Below are positions 41,450 to 49,164 of a stretch of 64,000 bases of DNA, piece by piece. The notes beneath the pieces were generated by a model. The model made no database searches and was not told the origin of the DNA. It was given only the letters and a program-made list of their open reading frames with translations. A program made the translations under genes and the position numbers. The stretch's first letter is position 1, and each line of letters begins with the position of its first letter. The DNA lies in NCBI RefSeq assembly GCF_016907715.1, contig NZ_JAFBCM010000001.1, positions 1 through 64,000 on the forward strand, read 5' to 3'. The stretch is from Tenggerimyces flavus. Its GTDB lineage: Bacteria; Actinomycetota; Actinomycetes; Propionibacteriales; Actinopolymorphaceae.

Positions 41450-42924
41450 GCACCGATCGGTGGTACGTGCCGGAGCTGCCGGGCGATCAGTACAGCGACC
41501 GCCACGAACACCGCCGCGCTCACCCACGCCACCACGTGCACCCCGCTGGCGAACGCGTCCCGAGCCACCGCGACGTACTCGGGATCCGTCACCGACGTCA
41601 CCCCGTTCTCGGCGGGAACGCCGTGCAGGTTGGCGCGGTAGACCACCGTCCCCAGCGTGCCGAGCAAGGCGACACCGAGCGCGAACCCGAGCTCGTTGAA
41701 CGTCTGCGAGATCGACGCCGCGGCACCGGCGCGCTCGGGCGGCGCCGAGCCGATGACCAGGTTGGTGCCCAGGGTGACCAGCGGGCCGGCGCCGAGGTTG
41801 ATGAGGACGAAGCCGATGACGATCGGCGCCAGGCTGTTCGCCTGGGTGATGGTCAGGAGCCCCGCGGTCGAGATGGCGAGGCCCGCGGGGATCAGCCTGG
41901 CAGGCCGGATCCGGCGCGCGAGCAGCGGCGAGACCTGGAAGCTGACGATGCCGGCGGCGACGGCGGGCAGCATCCACAGGCCGGACTCGAGCGGCGAGTA
42001 CCCCAACACCAGTTGGAAGAACTGCGTGATGAACACCATCACCGCGCCGGCGAGCATCGTGTTGGCGAGCATGCTGACGAGTGCGGTGGTGAACGAACGG
42101 TCGGCGAACAGCTTCAGATCGACCAGCGGGTGCTCGAGTCGCCGCTGCCGTTGGAGGAACGCGGCGCCGAGGGCGAGGCCGGCGAGCAGGCTGGCGATGG
42201 GGAGGGGTTGCGCACCGTTCTTGGCCAGCTCCTTGATGCCGTAGATGACCGGGAGGATCGCGACGAAGGAGAGGACGACGCTGGGCAGGTCGATGCGGCC
42301 GGCGTGCTCCGAGCGGTACTCGGGCAGGTACCGCGGGCCGACGATCAGCAGCACGACCATCGCGGGAACGGCGAGCAGGAAGACCGAGCCCCACCAGAAG
42401 TGCTCGAGCATGATGCCGCCGACGAGCGGGCCGGTGGCGCTGCCGGAGATCATGCTGACCAGCCAGACGCCGATGGCGAGGGAGCGCTGCTTCTCGTCGC
42501 GGAACATGTTGCCGATCAGCGCGAGCGTGGACGGCGCGAGCGTGGCGCCGGCGACGCCGAGCAGGGCGCGGGCGAGGATGAGCAGCTCGGGCGTGGGGGC
42601 GAAGGCGGCGAGGATCGAGGCGAGGCCGAACGCCGTACCGCCGATCAGCAGCAGCTTGCGCCTCCCGATGCGGTCGCCGAGGTTGCCCATCGTGACGAGG
42701 AAGCCGGAGAGCAGGAACCCGTAGCTGTCCAGGATCCAGAGCTGCTCGTTGCTGGTGGCGCCGAGGTCCCGGCTGAGCTGCGGGAGGGCGAGCAGGAGGA
42801 CGAACAGGTCGACGGAGACGAGCGCCGAGGGTACGGCGAGCGCGACGAGTCCGATCCACTCGCGCCTGGTGGCTCGTGCCGGGACCGGGTGGGTGGCGGG
42901 CGGCGGGACTGTCTGGGCGGTCAT
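41446..42924 (-). CDS. MFS drug-exporter, DHA2 (14-helix) family
   Basis: 492 residues with 14 predicted helices. DHA2 motifs: LDSYGFLLSGFLVTMGNLGDRIGRRKLLLIGG (motif A region) and LIGNMFRDEKQRSLAIGVW, with motif C-like GSATGPLVGG. Close to SmvA/QacA-type proton-driven exporters of lipophilic cations. ATG 42924 has GAGGAAGGA upstream. No adjacent regulator gene, but a strong hairpin lies between it and the upstream DoxX gene. Confidence 0.93.
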   Translation of the reverse strand: MTAQTVPPPATHPVPARATRREWIGLVALAVPSALVSVDLFVLLLALPQLSRDLGATSNEQLWILDSYGFLLSGFLVTMGNLGDRIGRRKLLLIGGTAFGLASILAAFAPTPELLILARALLGVAGATLAPSTLALIGNMFRDEKQRSLAIGVWLVSMISGSATGPLVGGIMLEHFWWGSVFLLAVPAMVVLLIVGPRYLPEYRSEHAGRIDLPSVVLSFVAILPVIYGIKELAKNGAQPLPIASLLAGLALGAAFLQRQRRLEHPLVDLKLFADRSFTTALVSMLANTMLAGAVMVFITQFFQLVLGYSPLESGLWMLPAVAAGIVSFQVSPLLARRIRPARLIPAGLAISTAGLLTITQANSLAPIVIGFVLINLGAGPLVTLGTNLVIGSAPPERAGAAASISQTFNELGFALGVALLGTLGTVVYRANLHGVPAENGVTSVTDPEYVAVARDAFASGVHVVAWVSAAVFVAVAVLIARQLRHVPPIGA

Positions 42925-43038
42925 CTCGAGTCCTTCCTCGTGGGTGCTTACACGAGGGGGTCGGACCTCGAACGGGGATCTCGACATCTTGCTGGCCAGG
43001 ATTTTCCACACAGTTTCGAGATCGGGACGGGAACGTGA

Positions 43039-43083
43039 TCGTGGCCGAGTTCGACGCCCTGGAGCGCGCGAACTCGGCCACGA
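43039..43083 (-). terminator. 15-base perfect hairpin after the DoxX gene
   Basis: The arms 43039-43053 and 43069-43083 (core GTGGCCGAGTTCG / CGAACTCGGCCAC) are perfectly complementary around a 15-base loop. It begins 14 bases past the DoxX stop, so it probably terminates that transcript, though no T run follows. It could also act in the leader of the MFS gene. Confidence 0.55.
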
Positions 43084-43096
43084 CCGACCGAACCAA

Positions 43097-43582
43097 CTAG
43101 GCCACCTTGGTAGCCGACGGAACGAACCGCGCACCCAGCGCCTTCGCTCCGATCACCAGGCCAGCCGCGGCCAGCACGATGTCCTTGAACACGTACTGGG
43201 CAGCCAGCGTCGGCGTCCCGGTCGGGAACAGCTCGCCGAACGAGATCACCAGCGGCGACATGATCCCCACCAGTGCCACGGCCAGCACGACCAGCCCGGT
43301 CTTCAGCAGCTTGCCGCTCACCAGCGTGAGACCGATGAACGTCTCCATCGCCGCCGTCAGCAGCAGTGCGGCGTCTCCGGACACGATGCCGAACGTCAGC
43401 TTCTCGATTGTCTCCACGGCCAGTGCGGCCGCCGGACTCGCTCCGGGAATGAATTTCAAGACCCCGAAGCAGATGAACACCAGGCCCAGGCTGACCCGCA
43501 TGATGTCGATGCTGTAGCGCGACAGGATCTCGGTCGCCTTGTTCTTCAGCTCGGCAACGTTCTGAACGGTGATGGCAGACAT
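43097..43582 (-). CDS. DoxX-like membrane protein
   Basis: 161 residues, four helices. DIMRVSLGLVFICFGVLKFIPG matches the DoxX N-terminal helix; AAMETFIGLTLVSGKLLKTG and AAQYVFKDIVLAAAGLVIG are the later signature segments. DoxX proteins are small quinone- or thiosulfate-linked membrane subunits, or oxidative-stress membrane proteins. Function here unknown. Divergent from the two-component system across 222 bases, a likely regulatory relation. Confidence 0.88.
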   Translation of the reverse strand: MSAITVQNVAELKNKATEILSRYSIDIMRVSLGLVFICFGVLKFIPGASPAAALAVETIEKLTFGIVSGDAALLLTAAMETFIGLTLVSGKLLKTGLVVLAVALVGIMSPLVISFGELFPTGTPTLAAQYVFKDIVLAAAGLVIGAKALGARFVPSATKVA

Positions 43583-43804
43583 TTCTCAAACCCTCCGACG
43601 AAAGCGTGAACTCGACTGCGAAAAGCCTCGTCTGGACAGGGGTTCTGTGAATCCGCTGGAAAGCGGCACTGCTGCTAGGTTGACGGGCGTACGTCGAAGG
43701 CCTCGCGGGCGGGCCGAACGACGCTCGCCTACGTCAGCAGACGTACGCCAGGCGTCGCTTGCCAGCGGACGTTCCGGCGAGGCCGACCAACGAGCATTGA
43801 GCGC

Positions 43805-44941
43805 ATGAGCATGATGAGGTCACGAATGCCTATGAGGGGCGCGAGGTCGCAGGTCTTCGACGTGATCGTGGCCCTCCTGTTGACGGTCGTCGCGATGGGA
43901 TCGTCCGGCGCGCTCAGCAGATGGACCCACCCGGACCACCCGATGGACGCAGTGGGCTTCGTCCTGGCGGCCGGGACCGGGCTCAGCCTGATCTTCCGGC
44001 GCCGCTGGCCGCTGCCCTCGTTGGCGATCTGCGCGGCGTTCCTGGCGACGTACCTCATCATCGGCTACCCGTACAGCCTGATCTTCCTGCCGTTCGTGGT
44101 CGCCGTGTACACCGCCGCCCGCTACCTGCCGCTGGCGCAGGCCGCGCCCGCGAGCTTCCTCGTACTGCTCGCGCTGCTGGCGCACCTGTTCACGAACGAC
44201 GCGGCACTGAACAGCTTCGCCGGCCTCGGCCCGGCGACCGCCTGGGTGGTCGTCCCGTTCGCGCTCGGCACGACGATCCGCATCTACCGGGAGAACCAGA
44301 CCCGCGAACGCGCCGAGTCGCTCAGACAGCGGGTCGACGACGAACGGCTCCGGGTCGCGCAGGAGGTGCACGACATCGTCGGCCACGGCCTCGCCGCGAT
44401 CAAGATGCAGGCGGACGTCGCGCTGCACGTGCTGGCGAAGAAGCCGGAGCAGGCGCAGACCGCGCTGGAGGCGATCAGCCGCACGAGCGGGGACGCGCTC
44501 GAGGAGCTCCGCGCCACGCTGGCCGTCGTCCGCCGCACCGGTGACGACGACCGCTCCCCCACGCCGAGCCTCAGCCGGCTGAACGGTCTGCTCAAGCGGA
44601 TGGACGACGCGGGCGTACGCATCGAGCTCTCGACGTCGGGTGACGAGCGCCCGCTGCCCGATCTCGTCGACCTCACCGGGTACCGGATCGTCCAGGAGGC
44701 GTTGACGAACGTTCTGCGCCACTCCGGGGCCGACCGCGCGAAGCTGGGCCTGACGTACGAGACTGGTGCCGTGACGATCGTGATCAGCAACCCGGTGAAC
44801 GGTGCCCCGTCGCCCGGCAGCGGCAGTGGTATCCCCGGCATGCGCGAGCGCGTGACCAGCCTGGGCGGAACGTTCGCCGCGGGCCCGGACGCCGAGGGCT
44901 TCGCGGTGACCGCGACGCTGCCCACTGGGAGGAACTCGTGA
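43805..44941 (+). CDS. NarL-system sensor histidine kinase
   Basis: 378 residues. About five N-terminal helices (15-150), a short coiled linker, then HisKA_3 with VAQEVHDIVGHGLAAIKMQADVALHVL (phospho-His, about 193) and a HATPase_c with YRIVQEALTNVLRHSGADRAK and GSGIPGMRERV. This is the DesK/LiaS-type arrangement common in actinomycetes. The stop overlaps the regulator's GTG. The membrane domain has few extracytoplasmic residues, so it probably senses the membrane itself. Confidence 0.94.
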   Translation: MSMMRSRMPMRGARSQVFDVIVALLLTVVAMGSSGALSRWTHPDHPMDAVGFVLAAGTGLSLIFRRRWPLPSLAICAAFLATYLIIGYPYSLIFLPFVVAVYTAARYLPLAQAAPASFLVLLALLAHLFTNDAALNSFAGLGPATAWVVVPFALGTTIRIYRENQTRERAESLRQRVDDERLRVAQEVHDIVGHGLAAIKMQADVALHVLAKKPEQAQTALEAISRTSGDALEELRATLAVVRRTGDDDRSPTPSLSRLNGLLKRMDDAGVRIELSTSGDERPLPDLVDLTGYRIVQEALTNVLRHSGADRAKLGLTYETGAVTIVISNPVNGAPSPGSGSGIPGMRERVTSLGGTFAAGPDAEGFAVTATLPTGRNS

Positions 44942-45591
44942 CGTCTGTCGCCGTCGTGGACGACCAGGACCTGGTACGCATCGGGCTGCGGACGTTGGTG
45001 GAGAACGAGGACGACCTGACGTTCGCCGGCGAGGCCGCGGACGGGCTCGCGGCGGTCGCGCTGGCGGAGTCGGCCCGGCCGGACGTGATGCTGATGGACA
45101 TCCGCATGCCGGGGGTCGACGGGCTGGTCGCGACGCAGCGGATCACGGCGAACCCGGAGCTGGTGGACACCAAGGTGATCGTGCTGACGACGTTCGAGCT
45201 GGACGAGTACGTCTTCGACGCACTGCGCTTCGGTGCGAGCGGCTTCCTGCTGAAGGACACCAAGCCCGCCGAGCTGCTGCGCGCGATCCGGCTGGTGGCC
45301 GAAGGCGGAGCACTGCTCTCGCCGTCGATCACGCGGAAGCTGGTGGCGGAGTTCGTGTCCCAGTCGCCGCGCTCGCCCAAGCCGCACCCGCAGTTGAACA
45401 CATTGACGGACCGGGAACGCGAAGTGCTCGCGCTGGTGGGCGAAGGGCTGAGCAACGACGAGATCGCCGAACGCCTGGTGGTCTCGCCCGCGACCGCGCG
45501 TACGCACGTGTCGCGGGCGATGATCAAGCTCTCCGCCCGCGACCGTGCGCAGCTGGTCGTCTTCGCCTACCAATCTGGCCTCGCCGGTTAG
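44938..45591 (+). CDS. NarL/LuxR-type response regulator
   Basis: 217 residues: receiver domain (DDQD at 7-10, phospho-Asp in VMLMDIRMPGVDG about 56, LLKDT switch) and a C-terminal LuxR helix-turn-helix (LTDREREVLALVGEGLSNDEIAERLVVSPATARTHVSRAM). Coupled by GTGA overlap to the kinase. Overlaps the convergent membrane protein gene by 4 bases. Confidence 0.95.
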   Translation: MTSVAVVDDQDLVRIGLRTLVENEDDLTFAGEAADGLAAVALAESARPDVMLMDIRMPGVDGLVATQRITANPELVDTKVIVLTTFELDEYVFDALRFGASGFLLKDTKPAELLRAIRLVAEGGALLSPSITRKLVAEFVSQSPRSPKPHPQLNTLTDREREVLALVGEGLSNDEIAERLVVSPATARTHVSRAMIKLSARDRAQLVVFAYQSGLAG

Positions 45592-46112
45592 GCCGCGACC
45601 TTCTCGCGTACCAGCTTGGCTGCCTGGCGACGGCCCAGCCAGGTGCGGGACCAGGGCTTGTAGGTCGACAGCACCGTTGCCGCGATCAGCATCAGCACGT
45701 GGGTGATCGTCAACGCGAGCAGTGCTCTCAAAGGCGCCTCCTGCACGCCGTTCTGCATGAGAGCGGTGATACGGGGGCCGATCTGGACCGAGGTGATGAT
45801 CACCGCGATCGAGAGCAGCAGCTTGGTGGCGACCCAGTAGTAGCGCAGTAGGCCGTACTTCGTGCACAGCGACAGCACCACGCCGCTGATCAGCGTCGAG
45901 ACCGCGGTGACGGGGAACACGATGTTGATCGCGTCCATCGCGAGGAACAGCGCGTCCGCGCGCTCCTGGGTGTCCGCGGCCTCGATCATCAGGCCGATCG
46001 CGAGCTTGGAGGCGGCCACCCCGAGCCAGCTCACGCTGACCGCGACGTGCGTCGTCAGCAGCAGCTTGTACAGGCCGGGCGACACGCGGCGGGTACGAGT
46101 CGTGGTTGGCAT
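45588..46112 (-). CDS. Four-helix membrane protein, CopD/DUF2269-like
   Basis: 174 residues; helices at about 15-40 (LLLTTHVAVSVSWLGVAASK), 60-85, 92-112 and 130-150. The THVAVSVSWLG pattern with an early His and WLG resembles the CopD/DUF2269 group of small membrane proteins. Function not known. Ends in convergent overlap with the NarL regulator. Confidence 0.75.
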   Translation of the reverse strand: MPTTTRTRRVSPGLYKLLLTTHVAVSVSWLGVAASKLAIGLMIEAADTQERADALFLAMDAINIVFPVTAVSTLISGVVLSLCTKYGLLRYYWVATKLLLSIAVIITSVQIGPRITALMQNGVQEAPLRALLALTITHVLMLIAATVLSTYKPWSRTWLGRRQAAKLVREKVAA

Positions 46113-46189
46113 GCCCGCAACGATGCCGGGAGCCGGCCCGCGAATCGTCCGCTACGCAACGGCATTCGACGTACGCAGCGGAACGTACG

Positions 46190-46723
46190 TCAGGCCGAGG
46201 TCAGTCGACGCACGGACCGCTTCGGGCCGAGCTTCGTCGGGCTGATGGTCTCCCGCAGGTACTCCTCGTTCGACGGCCACTGAGCCACATGCTGCGCGCC
46301 GGTCGCCTCGTCATAACCGACGTACGTCAGCGAGTCGAGCTCGATCGCGAACAGCGCGAAGTGCCCGACGACCGGCTGCCACCCGGCCGTGGCGGCCATC
46401 GCCGTCGCGTAGCGTTCGTGGATCTCGCGGTCCTCCACCAGGCGCACAGTGCCGCGGAGCTTGACCTCGCCAGCCGCCTCGGGTCCGGTGACGATGCTGT
46501 GGATCGTGATCCGCGGGTCCCGGTAGAGGTCGAGCGCCTTCGTCGAACGCTGCATCATCGACAGGTACAGCTCGCCGTCCAGCACCAGCGGTTCGACGCC
46601 GCTCACGCGGGCGGAGCCGTCCTTGCGCACGGTGCCGACCAGCAGGACGCCGGGCTTCACCAGCTTGTCGTGGGCGAGCGCGGCGAGGGTGGGTTGGCCT
46701 CGGGCCAGGTCGTTCCATTTCAT
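46190..46723 (-). CDS. Pyridoxamine 5'-phosphate oxidase-family (FMN/F420-binding) protein
   Basis: 177 residues with the split-barrel pattern: PGVLLVGTVRKDGSARVSGVEPLVLDGELYLSM, then DPRITIHSIVTGPEAAGEVKLRGTVRLVED. The family includes FMN oxidases and F420-dependent reductases, and the cofactor cannot be told from this. ATG 46723 lies six bases after TAGGCA, so leaderless. The C-terminal 40 residues extend the barrel. Confidence 0.87.
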   Translation of the reverse strand: MKWNDLARGQPTLAALAHDKLVKPGVLLVGTVRKDGSARVSGVEPLVLDGELYLSMMQRSTKALDLYRDPRITIHSIVTGPEAAGEVKLRGTVRLVEDREIHERYATAMAATAGWQPVVGHFALFAIELDSLTYVGYDEATGAQHVAQWPSNEEYLRETISPTKLGPKRSVRRLTSA

Positions 46724-46754
46724 GAGTCCTGCCTACAACAGCCCACCGACAGAA

Positions 46755-47273
46755 TCAGTGCGGTTCGGTAGGAGGGTCGTCGCCGCAGGCCAGGGGGCGC
46801 TGCACCCAGGCGACGTCGTGCCAGGCGCCGAGCTTCCAGCCGATCCTCCGGTAGACGCCGATGGGCTCGAAGCCCAGCGCCTTGTGCAGGCCCTCGCTTG
46901 CTTCGTTCGGCAATGTCATGCCCGCGATCGCGGTGCAGTAGCCGCGCTCGGCGAGCCGGGCGAGCAGTGCCTCGTACAGCAGCCGGCCGCCGCCGGTCCG
47001 GCGCCGGCCGAGCTCGAGGTAGACCGAGACCTCGCAGGACCAGCGGTACGCCGCCCGCTCCTTCATCGGTCCGCCGTACGCATAGCCGATGACCTGGCCG
47101 GCGTCCTCGAGCACCAGCCACGCGTGCGTGTGCATGACCCGGGCGATCCGGCGCGCCATCTCGGCAGCCGAGGGCGGCGAGGTCTCGAACGAGATCGCGG
47201 TCTCGCGGACGTACGGCGCGTAGATCGCCGCGCAGGCCTCGGCGTCGCCCAGCCCCGCTTCCCTCAGCAGCAT
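46755..47273 (-). CDS. GNAT acetyltransferase, phosphinothricin-acetyltransferase type
   Basis: 172 residues. Motifs of the Pat/YncA/MddA group: AEACAAIYAPYVRETAISFETSPPS at the N-terminus, YAYGGPMKERAAYRWSCEVSVYLE, the acetyl-CoA loop GRRRTGGGRLLYEAL and LPNEASEGLHKALGF. Enzymes of this kind acetylate phosphinothricin, methionine sulfoximine or related amino acids; substrate here untested. ATG 47273 lies seven bases after TACTAT. Divergent from the XRE-cupin gene. Confidence 0.9.
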   Translation of the reverse strand: MLLREAGLGDAEACAAIYAPYVRETAISFETSPPSAAEMARRIARVMHTHAWLVLEDAGQVIGYAYGGPMKERAAYRWSCEVSVYLELGRRRTGGGRLLYEALLARLAERGYCTAIAGMTLPNEASEGLHKALGFEPIGVYRRIGWKLGAWHDVAWVQRPLACGDDPPTEPH

Positions 47274-47300
47274 GTAGCCGATAGTAGCGACTTCTGCTCC

Positions 47301-47306
47301 TATAAT
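47301..47306 (+). promoter_or_regulatory. Consensus -10 box TATAAT of the XRE-cupin gene
   Basis: A perfect TATAAT, rare in this GC-rich window, ends six bases before ATG 47313. On the opposite strand TACTAT serves the acetyltransferase at 47273, so the 39-base gap holds two back-to-back leaderless promoters. Confidence 0.65.
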
Positions 47307-47312
47307 CGACAG

Positions 47313-47873
47313 ATGCCCGACGAGCTCTCCGCCAGCCTCGCCACCGCCCTCCGCGACGCCAGGCAGGACCGCGACCTGTCCGCCAACGCGCTCGCCGACC
47401 GTTCCGGCGTCTCGCGCGCGATGATCGGCAAGATCGAACGAGGCGAGGCGCAGCCCACCGCCGTCCTGCTCGGCCGGCTCACCGCCGCGCTCGGCATGAC
47501 GCTGTCGGAGCTGATCGCCCGCGCCGAGGGCGAGCGCCGCTTCGTCCGCGCCGAGGAGCAGGTCGTCTGGACCGACCCGGAGACCGGGTATATCCGCCGC
47601 GCGCTCTCCCCCACCACGACCGGCCCGCTCGAGCTGGTCGAGGTCGAGCTGCCGGCCGGAACGCGGATCGCGTTCCCGGCCGACGCCTACACGTTCAAGC
47701 ACCAGCAGCTCTGGATGCTCGACGGCCAGCTGCACTTCACCGACGGCGACGTCACGCACGCCCTGGAGCGCGGCGACTGCCTCGAGCTCGGTCCGCCCGC
47801 CCCCACGGTGTTCCACAACCGCACCCCGAAGACCTGCCGCTACCTGGTCGCGCTGGCCAAGCGACGCAGCTGA
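47313..47873 (+). CDS. XRE-family regulator with C-terminal cupin domain
   Basis: 186 residues. Helix-turn-helix (LSANALADRSGVSRAMIGKIERGEAQPTAVLLGRLTAALG, about 21-60) plus a cupin (about 110-180, QLWMLDGQLHFTDGDVTHALERGDCLEL). This architecture is the PuuR/SutR type, sensing small metabolites. It may repress the divergent acetyltransferase. Its stop codon TGA lies inside the first TGACGTCA element. Confidence 0.92.
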   Translation: MPDELSASLATALRDARQDRDLSANALADRSGVSRAMIGKIERGEAQPTAVLLGRLTAALGMTLSELIARAEGERRFVRAEEQVVWTDPETGYIRRALSPTTTGPLELVEVELPAGTRIAFPADAYTFKHQQLWMLDGQLHFTDGDVTHALERGDCLELGPPAPTVFHNRTPKTCRYLVALAKRRS

Positions 47874-47917
47874 CGTCATCCGTGGCTTGACATGACGTCA
47901 TGATGACGTCATAGTGG
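47871..47917. promoter_or_regulatory. TGACGTCA operator cluster and promoter of the small-peptide gene
   Basis: TGACGTCA occurs at 47871-47878, 47893-47900 and 47904-47911; the last two form tandem ATGACGTCAT palindromes 11 bases apart. CATAGT (47910-47915) is a likely -10 box reading rightward. A further copy spans the small gene's stop (48115-48122). The same elements precede the hydrolase gene at 59302. Confidence 0.6.
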
Positions 47918-47955
47918 TGGTCATCAGCAAGCAACAAGACCACAAGGAGTCAGAG

Positions 47956-48117
47956 ATGAACGAGTACACCCACACCAAGCTCGCCACCTGCCGCAACGCC
48001 GAGCTCGCCGCCAAGGCTCGTAAGGCCCGTCTGACCAGCAAGAACGCCGCGAAGGCCACCCGCACCAGCTGGTTCGACCGGATCGCCAAGCCGCTGACGC
48101 TCGCCGACGTCAGGTGA
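47956..48117 (+). CDS. Small basic protein of 53 residues
   Basis: ATG 47956 is preceded by AAGGAG at good spacing. The product is rich in Lys/Arg/Ala (AAKARKARLTSKNAAKATR) and ends WFDRIAKPLTLADVR, with no membrane helix or signal. It could bind nucleic acid or a membrane. The strong ribosome site and the operator-like promoter make it a real gene in my view. No family recognised. Confidence 0.65.
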   Translation: MNEYTHTKLATCRNAELAAKARKARLTSKNAAKATRTSWFDRIAKPLTLADVR

Positions 48118-48263
48118 CGTCAGTGGGGCGGCGATCGAACGTCACCGCAGCATGAAGATCCCGAACTGGTGCAGGTTGTCGAGCAGCGGAGCACCGGGAA
48201 CGTATGACAGCGTGAGCAGCGGCCAGACCAACATAGGCCGGACAGGCGGCGCCGCTCGCAGAA

Positions 48264-49052
48264 CTAGTCTTGAAACATCCCGCTGGACACATTCAGCCAG
48301 GTGCCCGTGATCGCGCCCGCGTCGTCGGAGGCGAGGAACGCCGCGGTGGCAGCGACCTCGGCGAGGCGCGGTGACTTCTTCGTCGCCCGCATCGAGTCGA
48401 GCTGCTGGTACAGAGCCTGCAGCCCCGCCTCGTCCAGCTGCATGGTCGAGTTCACCGCGTTCAGCCGTTCGAGGGTGAACGTCTCGGGCAGTCCTGCCGT
48501 CCAGATCCCCAGCACGCGGACGCCGCGCGGGCCGAGCTCGTGGGCGAGGTTGCGGACGAGGATGTCGGTCGCGGCGTCGACGGGACCGGTGCTCCCCATC
48601 ATCGGGCTGCCGTGCGCCGAACCGCTGTTCAGCGCGAGGATCACCCCCGAACCCTGCTTGACCATCTGCCGCGCGGCCGCCCGCGAGGTGATGAAGTTCG
48701 TCGTCAGCCCGTTCGACACCGCGCGCAGCAGGTCCGCCGTCGTCATGTCGATCAACGGGATGCCCTGCACGTCGCCGCGGCTGATCAGGTTGATCGAGAC
48801 GTCGATGCTGCCCGCTTGGTCGACGACGGTCTGCGCGTGCTGGTCGACCGCGGCCTCGTCGAGCGCGTCGACCACGGCCACGGACGCCTGGCCACCGGCC
48901 TCGGCGATCTGCGCCGCCACCTTCTCCAGCGTCTCCTGGGTCCTTCCGACCAGGAAGACGCGCGCGCCCTCCCGGGCGAACTTGCGAGCGACCTCGCCGC
49001 CGATGAAGCCGCCGGCGCCGTAGACGATCGCGTTCTTGTTCTGCAGGGACAT
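48264..49052 (-). CDS. SDR-fold protein lacking the catalytic Tyr-Lys pair
   Basis: 262 residues with a Rossmann start (VYGAGGFIGGEVARKFAREGARV) and the usual SDR spacing, including DVSINLISRG where NNAG is expected. In the catalytic region, NSGSAHGSPMMGSTGPVDAAT has Ser but neither Tyr nor Lys of YxxxK. The protein ends in TGTWLNVSSGM. It may be a non-catalytic binding protein or a divergent reductase. Divergent from the LuxR regulator across 112 bases. Confidence 0.85.
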   Translation of the reverse strand: MSLQNKNAIVYGAGGFIGGEVARKFAREGARVFLVGRTQETLEKVAAQIAEAGGQASVAVVDALDEAAVDQHAQTVVDQAGSIDVSINLISRGDVQGIPLIDMTTADLLRAVSNGLTTNFITSRAAARQMVKQGSGVILALNSGSAHGSPMMGSTGPVDAATDILVRNLAHELGPRGVRVLGIWTAGLPETFTLERLNAVNSTMQLDEAGLQALYQQLDSMRATKKSPRLAEVAATAAFLASDDAGAITGTWLNVSSGMFQD

Positions 49053-49164
49053 CTTGGTGTTCCTCAGCTCTCTTGTCTCGGATGACCACGACGTTAGGCG
49101 CGTCCGCCGAGGGGCGAATCCGCACTGGCATCAGTACTTCCGCCGCTCCGGGTAGGGTCGGCCC

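Noticed and set aside
42950-43100. tRNA-like GTTCGA stretch upstream of the MFS gene
   Set aside because: The flanking bases do not form acceptor, D or T stems; the strong hairpin nearby explains the symmetry.
46755-47879. 374-codon minus-strand frame joining an unknown N-terminus to the acetyltransferase
   Set aside because: The first 200 codons are antisense to the XRE-cupin regulator; the real gene starts at ATG 47273.
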